A stretch of 64,000 nucleotides of DNA from Panaeolus papilionaceus (taxonomy: Eukaryota; Basidiomycota; Agaricomycetes; Agaricales): positions 310,001-374,000 of the forward strand of contig JADNRZ010000028.1 of NCBI GenBank assembly GCA_015501605.1. The letters are read 5' to 3'. The notes under the pieces were generated by a model. It was not told the origin of the DNA and searched no databases. It saw only the letters and a list, made by a program, of their open reading frames with translations. Below are positions 54,035 through 64,000 of this stretch, piece by piece (the stretch's first letter is position 1; each line of letters starts with the position of its first letter). The translations under genes and the position numbers were made by a program.

Positions 54035-54886
54035 TGACGAGCTCGTTATGGACACCAACACACACACACGCTCGAGACTGGTTGTCGAGAGCGGGGGATC
54101 TCCGTGGTCAATGCCGAGGCCGAGTTCTAGTTCGTGGGGGCGATGGGGAACTCCGTAGTTACGTGTAGCCTAAACCGTTCCTGTAATTCGTAGCTGTAAT
54201 GAAATGCTTTGGCTTGTAGTACCTTCGACGCGGGAAGCGGCTAAAGGTCTGATTGAAGTTGACTAAATGAATTGGCTCTTCTTGGCTATTCTGATCACTC
54301 GACACCTCTTGACTTTAAGTTCTGTTCTGTTCTATAAACCCAATATCTCTTTAGATTCGACCTGTAGCTTTCTATGGGGGATTCTCTGCTTTACATGTTG
54401 CTTTTTCTATCTATTTATACTATTTTCTATCCTTTATTTCGCCCCTATTCCTCCTAGTTCATTCCCTTGGCTGGCTTGTGTTTATCTTAATCCGGTATTT
54501 CCGCTTCATTTCGACTGGTCTCGACCTGGCTCTTGAACGCTTGGTACTCAGCTGACTACTTCTTCGGTAAGTCCGTTTCCCGGTGCTACGGTTATCACAT
54601 GAGGTTTCCTCTAGCGCTCGACACCCCGTTATGGTAAATGGTTTCCCCTGTTCTTTCGACAGGGAGGGCTCGGCTTTGTGAGGTTATTGACAGGGGAGTA
54701 GCGCCCGCACCCATTGGTAGGTGAGTTAATTGTTCTTTTCTGTTTCTCTGAACGTCATCAGTCCGGTATTTCGTACTGACGTTGTTCCCACAGATGGACA
54801 CGTGCGTTTTCCTCCAGTCGTTCTTCTGTGTTCATTGTTCTAACCGTAATCCGTAAATTCTACCAAGCTGGAGCCCAGCCCTATCA
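54035..54886 (-). repeat. 5' LTR of gypsy element 2
   Basis: Same 852-bp sequence as 43628-44479, with no mismatch noticed on reading both. It is followed by CCGT and then the right end of the hAT element. Both LTR copies contain the same open frames on either strand; these are not genes. Confidence 0.94.
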
Positions 54887-55282
54887 CCGTTGGCTTTGGC
54901 TTTCTGAAAACCCAGGCCGGGCCTGAGGCCAGTTATCAGCACTGGCTCTGGCTGGGCTTGGCCTGGCTTTTAGGGGTGATTTTTGGCCTGGCTTGGCCTG
55001 GCTTTTGGCTTCAGGCCAAAGCCAGCACATCACTAGCTGGGCATAAAACAGTAAATGTCCCCTGTAACAACACTACCCTGCAATGTGAAGTTGTCCATCA
55101 CTGTTGAGGGTTCTCATGATATCTAGATTCTTGACAATGAAAATATCTGAAAGGATTTCAGAAATGAACACGGTTTAAGAATAAGTTTGAAATTTACCCA
55201 TGTCACAAGTGCGCCATGGTGAGAGCACAGAGGTACTAAGATGGAGCAATTATAGGTCTTGCGGGTGAGATCGACATATAAC

Positions 55283-56010
55283 CGACCCAAAGTCAAAGTT
55301 GTAATATCCTAGAGCAACCCAAAGTCAACTCTCTAGGGCTTCGGCTTGAGCGACCCAAAGTCAAACTCGCGCCTGAAGCAGGGAAGGGGAGCGGAATGTG
55401 TTAGAGGGTTGACCATGATGGGTATGAGGAAGAGAAGGACTTAACGAATTTGGCCTGATCAGTTGTCACCCCATCACATGTCACTTACCGTGTGACGTGC
55501 AACTCGTGACATGCCCACATCCAACTCCGTCAACCTTCAGCACCACCTTCACCTCCACGACAATCCTCTTCGTTGTTCAGACAGACATGTGGTTTTTTCC
55601 CCCCAGGTAAGTCGTTCATTACTTTAGCACATCAAATAAATTTATTTATCTCACCCTTTAAAGGCCCTTCAAGCATTTCTCGTGGTGAGAACACTCTCCA
55701 TGGACGATCCTTCCACCACCCCAATCCTCCTTCCAACTTCCATATGCTGTGTGATTGCTGGCAGAAACCTCTGCCTGTGGTACTGTACAAAGGTTTGACT
55801 TTGGGTCGCCTGTGTACAAGAGGTGCTTATCTGAGGGTTTGACTTTGGGTCGCCCGAGTCTGGTCTGCCACTCCCTGCATATTCTTGGGTTTGACTTTGG
55901 GTCGCCCAATTCTGATCTTCCACTGAGATGCATATTGCTGGGTTTGACTTTGGGTTGCCCAGCAATAGCATGATTGTGTTCCAGTGTGAGGGTTTGACTT
56001 TGGGTCGCCC
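55283..56010. promoter_or_regulatory. Inverted arrays of GACTTTGGGTCG between divergent Plavaka A genes
   Basis: Three copies in one orientation, CGACCCAAAGTCAAA, lie near 55283, 55316 (CAACCCAAAGTCAAC) and 55350. Five copies in the other orientation, GGTTTGACTTTGGGTCGCC, start near 55793, 55837, 55889, 55942 and 55992 with regular 44-53 bp spacing. The transposase side has the first orientation and the companion gene the second. Subterminal or promoter binding sites for the element's own proteins are the likely role. Confidence 0.7.
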
Positions 56011-56185
56011 AAATCTGTCCCACAATTCAGTCCTCCTGGTCATTTCTCGATATCTGATCTTCAGTCTCATGATATTCTGTATATTTAGACGCCGGTATGC
56101 TGCTACCACTCACGGCTCTAATATCACACCTACGATTATTTAAAGTGTGCCCAAATTTAGCACCTCCATCAAGAACATCAAGAAT

Positions 56186-56687
56186 GCCTCTCTGCTCCAA
56201 CTCTCAATCACTGCTTGCACACCGCAATCCCAATGGTATATTCTGTCTATTTTCTATTGTAAAACATTCACTCATGTTTCATTAGTATGACTTTCAGCTT
56301 ACAACGGCAAAGTTGGCGCTGTGATTGGGGATTGTATTTACACCACACCCAACGAATTCTTTATCCCTTTGCCAGCACATGGTAATGACTGTGAAGTCTT
56401 GGTTTGCCAGGACTATCAATATGGTGTTGACGACCACACTCTCTGGCCACAACCATACAGCAACCTCGTTCCACATCTAGCCATCATTCCTAGGAAGCCC
56501 ACCGATCCCAATGATCCTCTTGCCCCTCTGTGGCACGATCCACAGGACTCGCATTTTCTCCATGCATCCCAGGGGACAATTGCTTCCGGTATTGGCACGT
56601 TAGACCCAGCCTTCCTCGCGCCACTCGAGCTCATTGCAAAGGATTTGCGCCTGTGGTTTTTTGCTTATACCAAGTCATTATCACTGT
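56186..56687 (+). pseudogene. Plavaka A companion gene, 3'-truncated
   Basis: A short first exon (ATG near 56186, ending HRNPN) is joined by a GTATAT..CAG intron to AYNGKVGAVIGDCIYTTPN. It aligns with the companion gene of element B: IPLP, GV/GT.DHTLWPQ, PRKPxxPN, LA.LW/IWW.DP, and SGIGT. The match stops at DLRLWFFAYTK, where sequence of another kind begins. The stop codon shortly after is not the natural one. No known domain was recognised. Confidence 0.72.
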
Positions 56688-56690
56688 AAA

Positions 56691-57063
56691 CCCAACCCGG
56701 CCAGAAAAACTGGCAGTGAGAAATGGAGGCCAGTTAAAGTGATGGCCCCTATTGGTTTTTCCCTGAATTCTGACAGTGAGAAATACAGGACCAGAATTTC
56801 CGTATTCTGAGGGTGAAAAAAAAACAGGAGTCGCAAAAACACTCTGCTTGCTGGCCCTCGAAATACAGCAGTCAGAAATTGGGGCCAGAATCTGTGATGG
56901 TGGCGGTGAGTAATAGTCTTCATAAGGAATGTCAGTTTCGGCTTCAAGTTTTACTGTGTGGGAGCTCACCTTATGTCGAAAACCTGAAATACAATGATGC
57001 AGCCGGTTTAAATAAAGATAGAACACAAAATATATAAATAGTACAAATGAATATGAAAGAATT
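56691..57063. other. Non-coding sequence with inverted CTGGC/GCCAG words
   Basis: The words GGCCAG, CTGGCAGTGAGAAAT, CAGTGAGAAATAC and GGGGCCAG recur in both orientations between 56698 and 56890, suggesting a short decayed element that truncated the companion gene. No clear ends or duplication were found. Confidence 0.4.
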
Positions 57064-60000
57064 TCAAACACACGGTGGATTTACTTGCGTACTACGATCT
57101 ACATATGTCCATACCTCTCTGCAACAAACCCTCCCAACAACACATTGAACACGATCCAAGTCAACAACTTCTTCAACAGTTGAGTTTCTGTATGTGAATG
57201 CTTCACCTATTTTGTCAGTCGGAGTTTGTAAAATAATAGCCAGGACAACTGTTGAAGGCTCGGTTAGGTTGACAAAAGGAGTAGCAGGAAGGTTGATCAC
57301 GACGATGCACTTTAGTTGTCCAAAGAATGTCCGCATAGCCATTCTTTCGGGCGGATGAACATGGCGTGCATCAAGGTCAATTTCGACATCATACTGATGA
57401 AAATCCACATTATTAGACATTGAATGTGAAAAGAAAGCATGGAAAACTCAACTCGTACAAAGGAAGCATCACGAGTGTCTTCCTGTGTCTCCTTCAAGTC
57501 CCGACCATGAATAATATCTTCGTCTTTGATAACAGCTCGTCCGTGTTGATAGAAATCACCTGTGAGAGCAAAGAGTGACTTGGCAACAGAGGTAGTTACA
57601 CCAAATCGTGTTCCCAGGTGCCCCCAGATTAGCGTTTGGTGTGGGGCCAACAGTTCTTTGAGGACCTGAGGACTTGTCAACTTGAAGTTTTCGTCTGCAA
57701 AAGCAATGAGAAAACAATACAACCTTGGCTGAGAATGGAAACATACAACCAGGGAATGATACATATTGCTTGAGCTTAAATGGGTTCAAGTTCAAATCAC
57801 CTTCCACGTCATAAATCAAGCGGATTTGGTTGAGTTGAGCCACAGCAGTAACGAAAGTGGTGATGGAAGCATAGGGATGTCGACGACTTCGAATTGCTGG
57901 AAGTAATGTGTTGCAATGGCGCTCCATAGGGTATGCCCAATATGCCCAAACAGGTCCACATGCTTCAATACCATCAGCAATATGGAGGAGCGCATGGATT
58001 GTGAGGGGACAGGCAGATAAGCGGTCTTTCTTTTTTTCGTAGTAGTATCTGAGAATACATGCAATGTCAGTGATGAGGCAAGTATGAAGAGTGAAATCTG
58101 ACTTTTCGTAATCCTCAACCCAAACTCTAAACCTTTCGCGAATCTTCGCAATGGTTTCTGAGGTCATCTCCAGCGACAGGCAAAGCTTGATAGCATCAAC
58201 GAGTTTCATGAAGTGGTCATAGTATTTTGGCTGGGGAAATCGGTTCTTGAGGACAATGGGCGCAATAAAGATGGTCCAATTGGAATACATCTCAGCTGTC
58301 AATGTGACACCCTCCTGTGCGAGGTTGGGGACAGGTGCACCAAATGAAGAGGGTATAGTTGCTGCAGTAGCTGCAGTGTCCTTTCCTATTTGTTCCCAGA
58401 TGTGCAGTGCCAGTCGATAACCTTTTCCATTGTGTGAGATGTCCTTGAATTTGCCAGTCCAGAAGAGAATGAGATTTTTGATGGTATTTTCCCAAATTAA
58501 GTGCATGAAATCATAGGGAAACGAGGTCAGGAATGAAACCGATGAGAGAGAGGACAGGGTCGTGATTCCTTTGATGCCATACTGCTTTGAAAGCGCTTTG
58601 GCGCCGGTTTGGGTTGTGCATTGATGAACCTCCTGAGCCTGCTTCATGATTTCATCATGCGTGCGTAATGGAAGATTCCCTGCACTGTACTCCCGGGGCC
58701 CAAGTGTATCAACTTGGTTGCGAAGCACAGCACAGCTGCGAGAAAGCGGGACATAGTGGGTTTTGCCATTTGATCCTGCAATGCCTCGAATATTACACAT
58801 GCGACAAGGGCGGAAGCCATTGTGACCCTTCATTCGCATCATGAGGGACATGGCAGGGATATCACCAAAAATGAGAATAAGGAAAGCACGTAGAAGGAAT
58901 AGTTGCTCTCGCAAACCGTCATATGCCTCAATACCAAGCTCGAGCTTGATGAGTTCAACATAGAGTGGGTAGCAAAAAGAGTCCATGTCGCGTGGCTTCT
59001 TTGGTCCGGGGACAGTGCCAACGTTGATGCAGTTCTTTGTCTTGAACCGATCCACAGGGGAGATGTTATAGTTGAAAAGGATTATGGGCCAACATGTCTT
59101 ATCACGGCGTTTGAATGGACAAAAGCCATCAGTAGAAAGACCGAGCGCGATATCACGGCTGTCAGAGAAGAACTTTGTTGGGGGATTTGAGTTGGGGATC
59201 TCCTTTGAGAGGAGGGACTGATAGTGTTTACCATCGTATATGTCATCTAGCTTCCCTGGGCTGTGTTCGTGCTGTGAGCGGTGGTGCATTGCCTTCTGTG
59301 ATTTTGCGTTGGCAACTTGAGCCTTGAGGCGAGGGATGAGGGGAATGTACTCGAAAACTTTGCGTGGTTGACCATTCGCTTTCAACACCTTCTCCTTACA
59401 AAACGGGCACGTTGTGAGTCCATTGTACATGGGTCCAACAAAACAGCAGCAACTGTTTACGCAGCAGGGGTATTTTTCTGATTTGAGACCCGAAAGTGAC
59501 TGTACGTGCTTTTTTGCTTGCTTCAATGTTGGTACTGGAACATCCAGAAAGACTTGGGGAAGTTGATTGTATTGCTCTTGTGTTAGATGGCCCTCAACCT
59601 TGAAGGTATAAGGGCGTACAGCAGAGAGATCATGTTTTTCTGGTAATAAAATGTGTTAGAATTATATACACGTAGAATCAAGGGAAAAAACATACCCAGT
59701 GTAGAAGCCTGGGCTGCGTCGCGCTCAAATTGCTCGCAGAAAAAGGTGGCTGCAGCTTGTTCATCGTCATTTGATGTAGAGATGGGCGCAGTCGGGACAG
59801 CAGCAGCAGTATGTGACCCAACATCATCCCACTGCTCATCGCCGTCATCAACGTCGCTGTTACTGTTCTCGCCTTCGTCTTCGTCATCAGAGATCTCCAT
59901 CAGGGGAGGCATATCTCGCACATCAAGCTCCCCTGGTAATGCTCTACCCCGCTCTTCCTCGTCCTCATCCTCTTCACCATCATCGTCAGCCATTAGTTCT

Positions 60001-60548
60001 TCAGCTTCGGAGTTTTCCCAATGACGTCGGCGAACCCAACGAAGCTGAGACACACTATGCACACGAGATTGTGCAATAGAGTCCTGTACAACTCCCAGTG
60101 CTGGAAGGACCCTGCCTTGCGGCGGGTTGTCCAAAGGCAGCTGGTTGTTAGCGCATTCAGGCAGGGGGACATCCTCGCTATCATGGTTGGAGTGTCCTGG
60201 GTGCGAGGGATGTCTGTGATGGGGCTGGTGGGGTTGGGTTGTCCTATGGTTGTCGCTCTGTGGGTCCCCGACTGGTGTCTCGCTCTCGTGCGGATCTGAT
60301 GTATTTGCGGCATCATCCCTGCCTCTACCCCGTTGCTGACGACGTTTTTGAATGTGGACACGCGATGCCTCCTCTTGCCTCCGTTTTCGCGTAAGTCCTT
60401 CAACAAACACATGCCGCAAGTCCTGCACCTCCTCTGCAATCTGAGCATGCATGCCATGATTTCCTGTGTGTCGGTCCAGGTGATTGCATTGGGTTGGAAA
60501 GGTGACCTCTTGGTTGCACCCGCAAGCACATACTATCCTGTCCGCCAT
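57064..60548 (-). CDS. Plavaka B transposase (CACTA, tnp2 family), intact
   Basis: Exons 60548-59696, 59639-57750, 57694-57453 and 57393-57064 join in frame to 1,104 aa. The start MADRIVCACGCNQEVTFPTQC has a C/H-rich zinc-like motif (residues 8-32). Acidic linkers follow up to residue 280. A second Cys-rich segment (CCVNSCCCFVGP, CPFCKEKV) lies near 330-370. The tnp2 core has LGLSTDGFCPF, CWPIILFNYN, GTVPGPKKPRDMDSF, LRAFLILIFGDIPA and MKGHNGFRPCRMCNI. The C-terminal part includes HALLHIADGIEACGPVWAYWAYPMERHC and ends WTYVDRSTQ. One donor is GTTGAG, the rest are standard. No nonsense codon or frameshift is visible, so the element may still be mobile. Confidence 0.9.
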
Positions 60549-62341
60549 TTGTGCTGTATAGTAGGGAGGTGGCTAGAGAAAAGAGGTGGGCTGCAGTAGT
60601 GTCTGGTGCAGTTTATTTTGAGTAAGAATGAAGGGACAAATGTTTGGCATTGCAGGGTAGAGATTGGAATGGAGCGTATTGGTGCTCCTGACAGGTAACA
60701 ATGTGTGAGATCTACATGTAGAACAAAGGCTGAGGTATTGAATGCATACCCGGGGAAAGATGAAACGAATGAAGGACTTCTGAACGAAAATGGACCTGAC
60801 ATATGCACGTCTGATGAAAACATTAGCATTGGGTGATGGAAAAAAATCCTGTAAACTTACTACAAGCTACCAGTGGGAAGATTTATACTACCGCGCTCTG
60901 TTCTAGTTTGTATCGACAAGACCTATTGAGTAAAAATGGATTAGTTGCACGAACTAGAAGCTACATAATAACCAGGCTCACCATGAGAGGCAATGGTCGT
61001 GCTGGTCGATAAGTATCTGGGACAAACGAGCAGTCTAGGTAGGTGAGATCTTTGGGCTTGACGTTGTTCCAACCTGCGTTTGGGAAGGGGTAGGTGGAGT
61101 AGAGTGGTGGATCAGGATTGGGTGCCAACAGAATGAGATACGGCTGACGCAAAGTCCAAGCCGTGCGGAGTACCTTACTTGAATGACTGACACAAAGTCT
61201 AAGCCATTAAGTGGGCACAAGAGAGGAAGACCGACGCATAGTCTAGGTCAATAGAGATGACTAACGCAAAGTCCAAGTCGCTAGGAATGAGAAATGGGGG
61301 CGGGGATTAAGATAGTAATGGTTGTGGGGGAACGGTCGCAAGAACGATGACAGGGCGCCCAAAATATTGAGAGATGAAGAAGACCGCGGTGAGGACCAAG
61401 ACAGTAGCTGCATGAAGGGCGGTGCTGGCGACAATGGATGACGAAGGCGGTGCGAAAAGGTTGAGATGATGGTGTGAGATAACGCCAAGGGAGGGACGAG
61501 AGAAATGAGATATGCGGAGGGGTTGAGAGACGATAAATCTGAGGCACAACGATGATGACAACTAGGGTGAGAGACGCTGACGAGGAGGATGGGGTGAGAG
61601 ACTTACAACGACGAGGGTGGGGTGAGAGACGACGACAACGAGGGTGGAATGAGAGGCGACGACAACAATAGTACAGTGAGAGACGACGACAACGACAGCA
61701 GAGTGAGAGGCGACGACAACGACAGCAGAGTGAGAGGTGATGACAACGAAAGCAGAGTGACAGACGAGAGCGGCAAGGATAGGGTGAGAGACAACGACGA
61801 CGAGGGCAGGCGCATGAAGGTCAAAGGTTAAGGATATCACTCTGTCCCAATTGGGGTTGACTGTTTGATCGCCACGTGACGCGTGTTTAAAATAAACAAA
61901 GGAACACAAGTTGAAGTTCAGTTAAACACGCACCTTCTCAGGCTTCTGCATCACTACTCTCTTCCTCACTGTCTCGCTGTCGTCCTCCTTCTCGTTGTCT
62001 CTTATTCTTTCGCTTATATCTACTCGTGGGCTCAGACTTGGCTAGCAGTTGCATGCACGCGACAATTAGTTCAGGTTACTCCCATCTCCCGTTCAATACC
62101 ATTCAAACCATTAGGAGACGATGTCTGGTGAGAAGCAAGACCCCATCATGGCTATCTGTTCCAATCCCAACCCGTCGAGCTGGACTTTGCGTCGCTCGTT
62201 CTTCTCAGGATTAGACTTTGCGTCGTCCTCCTCCCTCCCTCAGGATTAGACTTTGCGTCATCCTTTCCTCCTTCCGTGGATTTGACTATGTGTTATCCAC
62301 TGCGGTGTCATTCCCTCCTGCAGTAGGGGCGTGTCTGGAAG
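60549..62341. promoter_or_regulatory. Divergent regulatory region of Plavaka B with inverted GACTTTGCGTCG arrays
   Basis: Copies in one orientation, ACGCAAAGTCCAAG and variants, lie at about 61147, 61189 (ACACAAAGTCTAAG), 61234 (ACGCATAGTCTAGG) and 61263. The opposite orientation, TTAGACTTTGCGTCG, lies at about 62193, 62215, 62249 and, degenerate, 62283. The transposase side and companion side thus carry opposite arrays, as in element A but with C for G at one motif position. Between them is a minisatellite. No gene is present in the interval. Confidence 0.65.
61590..61815 (+). repeat. Minisatellite, 27-30 bp unit
   Basis: Units of the form GTGAGAGGCGACGACAACGA followed by CAGCAGA or GGGTGG repeat about seven times with small changes. 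Simple frames across it give RDDDND-type or Val/Ser-rich peptides that are not genes. Confidence 0.8.
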
Positions 62342-64000
62342 ATGAGCACTGATTCGTTGTCTATCATAGATCACCAGTACGTCTTTATATTTCTTATTAT
62401 CATCAATTTTTTCTGATTAATACAGATATCCCCACTGTAGCTTTGAAATGCCGTCTGTGTTTGACCAAGCTATTGTCGCTAAGCGCGACCCTTCCGGTAG
62501 GTTTATTGTCTGGTATATGCTACTTGGACTAATTTTAATTACATTGCAGCTCCTATTCGAGTCTTTGACGGCCTAGTTGCCGCCTACATGCTGTATGAGG
62601 GCGAACATGTTCTGTGCACTTCCCCAAACCAACACCATATTCCCTTACCCATCCTACATGAAGACGATGTACGCCTTCGAGCCAACCTACACTATGGTAC
62701 AGCAGATCATACGCTCTGGCCTCAATTTGTTACACCCAACACATCTCACTTCGCCACCATGCCGAGAAAACCTGTCAACCCAAACCACACCCTTGCAGTC
62801 ATTTGGTGGGACCCGCCGCCTGCTGATTTTCTTCCCTCATACGGGGGAATTATTAGCGGGATAGGGACAATTCACCCACATCGGTTGGCAGCCCTGCGAA
62901 GCGTTGAATCCGAGATGCAACAAAGAGTGGATTTATACCTGGAATCCTTCCCAAAACCATCATCCAACGCTACTGAGCAGATCAATCTCAGGCGATACCA
63001 TTTGGAGAATTCTTGGATTAGACTCGCTTCGCTCAAGGTGTCCTATGTCGAGACTGTCTTCACCATCACCGAGTTCCAGAGATACTGTCTTGAAATCATC
63101 GGCTTCATCGATTTCATGCAGAAGTATCGACCCCGTCTGGATGGTTTACATAGAGGTTCCAACGTCACCGATGAAGTTATGGGTGCCTTCACTTGGGATT
63201 CTCGCGCAGCTCAAGAGCTCTTTAATGCTGGGGTGCCAGTTTGGTTTCTGAGACGTTGGAAGGGCGAAACTTTTCCTTTCGAGAACAACATACTTCGTGT
63301 TGTTGACTTCACGCCACCGGATCCCTCGATTCTGAAGGATCACAACATCATTACCCTCCCCACCCTTTTTCGGGGACGCATGTCAGACGCTGGGCGTTAC
63401 AATGCCATCTGGAATTGTTCCTTAGCTCGCCTCACATCTGCGGATCCATTCCGAGGTGAAGTGGCCTCATCCAGTTCCACGCAGCAATCCAATTGTAAGC
63501 CCCTCTCATTTCACTAGTGCTTTTTCGCATATTGACACTCTTTCCAGTGTCTTCCCTGTCTACTCCGGGGTCATCGAGACCTTATCCGTCGCCGGGCAGT
63601 CACGCTGTTGGTGCTCGACTAAACGGTACTATCATCTTGATTTGAATACCTGCATTCTTGATAAGCTAACATTTGGTTTTATTATAGCACAACTGCAGGG
63701 CAACTCGCGGAACAAGTTCTTGCCCCTCACTCATCCCGCTGCTCCCTATCCAATAGAAGCCTGGAAAGAAGCTCTCGCATCTGTGGATCAGTCCCCTGCC
63801 AACATCGTCGACCATGATGCGCTCCGTACGACAGCAGGTCACTACGTTGTTCCTGATCCTGGAGTTATTGTTGGTCCGGAGACTGATGAGAAGAAGGTAA
63901 GGTTCCTAACGACTTGGCTGCTATGTTGCAACAAGTGGTTTCGCCGCATGGATGATGATGCACTGGCATTGTCAAACCAGTCATGGAGGGACTTACTGGG
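62342..64000 (+). CDS. Plavaka B companion gene, 3' end beyond window
   Basis: Exons 62342-62376, 62426-62496, 62550-63494, 63548-63625 and 63688 to the window edge join in frame with GT..AG introns and no stop. The start is MSTDSLSIIDHQ. The body includes GTADHTLWPQF, PRKPVNPNHTLAVIWWD, RYHLENSWIRLASLKVSYVETVF, AAQELFNAGVPVWFLRRW, FRGRMSDAGRYNAIWNCSLARL and, at the edge, LSNQSWRDLLG. Sequences of this kind are familiar as unnamed Agaricomycete proteins, but I know no assigned function. Its head-to-head position with tnp2 in two separate copies says it belongs to the element and not the host. Confidence 0.82.

Larger units (their letters stand above)
43628..54886 (-). mobile_element. Ty3/gypsy retrotransposon 2, complete (11.26 kb)
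   Basis: LTRs of 852 bp (43628-44479 and 54035-54886) appear identical by eye, and a 4-bp duplication CCGT (43624-43627, 54887-54890) flanks them. Gag, protease and pol lie on minus without nonsense codons. Two spliced genes lie on plus between pol and the 3' LTR. Intact frames and matching LTRs mark it as a recent insertion. It sits inside the hAT element. Confidence 0.95.
39253..55035 (-). mobile_element. hAT transposon (about 4.5 kb) with a nested gypsy element
   Basis: It begins TAGTGATGTGCCGGC at 39253 and ends with the inverse GCCAGCACATCACTA at 55035, flanked by an exact 8-bp duplication GCTGGGCA (39245-39252, 55036-55043). Both ends contain dense GGCCTGGC/GGCTTTGGC repeats over about 140 bp, typical of subterminal transposase-binding regions. 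The transposase gene is on minus (39659-43423). The gypsy element at 43628-54886 sits just upstream of it, so the right end of the hAT is only 54887-55035. Confidence 0.94.
55044..56690 (+). mobile_element. Plavaka element A, right portion
   Basis: The sequence continues from 39252 after removal of the hAT insertion. It contains motif arrays in two orientations and a truncated companion gene on plus. It ends near 56690, where unrelated repeat-like sequence follows. Confidence 0.65.

Noticed and set aside
61600..61910. Val/Ser-rich and Arg/Asp-rich ORFs on both strands
   Set aside because: They are translations of the 27-30 bp minisatellite.
1..64000. Classical Neurospora-type RIP as the cause of the stops
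   Set aside because: CpA-directed change should produce TAA and TAG; almost all stops are TGA at CGA sites, so CpG-specific change fits better.

Overview
The window looks like a transposon island from an Agaricomycete (mushroom-forming basidiomycete) genome. The evidence is the mix of element families, which are the KDZ (Kyakuja/Dileera/Zisupton) transposase with its CxC2 cysteine cluster, tnp2-type CACTA 'Plavaka' transposases, BED-finger hAT, Tc1 elements and Ty3/gypsy with zinc-knuckle Gag. The genes also carry many short (about 45-70 nt) GT..AG introns. I recognised no host housekeeping gene anywhere in the 64 kb. No species is claimed.

Layout. 1-3875: 5' part of a degraded Ty3/gypsy element on the minus strand, with its 5' LTR at 3470-3875. 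4135-5593: a Tc1 element with one nonsense break. 5675-9984: a two-gene IS630/Tc1-like element, itself hit by a tRNA-derived retroposon (6079-6812, 12-bp duplication) and by a solo LTR of the first gypsy family (9132-9537, 5-bp duplication). 10.5-11.7 kb: a copia remnant. 11.7-14.4 kb: minisatellites, a MITE and a polypyrimidine tract. 14418-16583: a second Tc1 element with about 210-bp terminal repeats, with a hAT-like MITE (8-bp duplication) in its left arm. 17.4-19.2 kb: an unrecognised decayed gene. 19.2-20.3 kb: three kinds of degenerate tandem repeat. 20.6-22.1 kb: the end of one KDZ element. 22086-36366: a large KDZ element with long inverted terminal repeats made of G-rich minisatellite, carrying the transposase and three further genes. 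36.4-39.25 kb plus 55.04-56.69 kb: Plavaka element A, split by a 15.8-kb hAT element (39253-55035, duplication GCTGGGCA). That hAT in turn holds an 11.26-kb gypsy element with apparently identical LTRs (43628-54886, duplication CCGT). 57.06-64.0 kb: Plavaka element B, with an intact spliced transposase and a divergently transcribed companion gene that runs off the window.

How the parts work together. In the KDZ element the transposase (minus) and gene 3 (plus) diverge from a 138-bp promoter, and genes 1 and 4 are transcribed inward from the two ends. The whole element is dense in GCGGCCGC/CGGCCG sites. In both Plavaka copies the transposase and companion gene diverge from a region carrying two oppositely oriented arrays of a short motif, and the motif differs between the copies (GACTTTGGGTCG in A, GACTTTGCGTCG in B). 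The young gypsy element has a likely -1 frameshift site and carries two spliced genes antisense to gag-pol. Most nonsense breaks in the older elements are TGA where conserved context suggests CGA, which points to C-to-T change at CpG.
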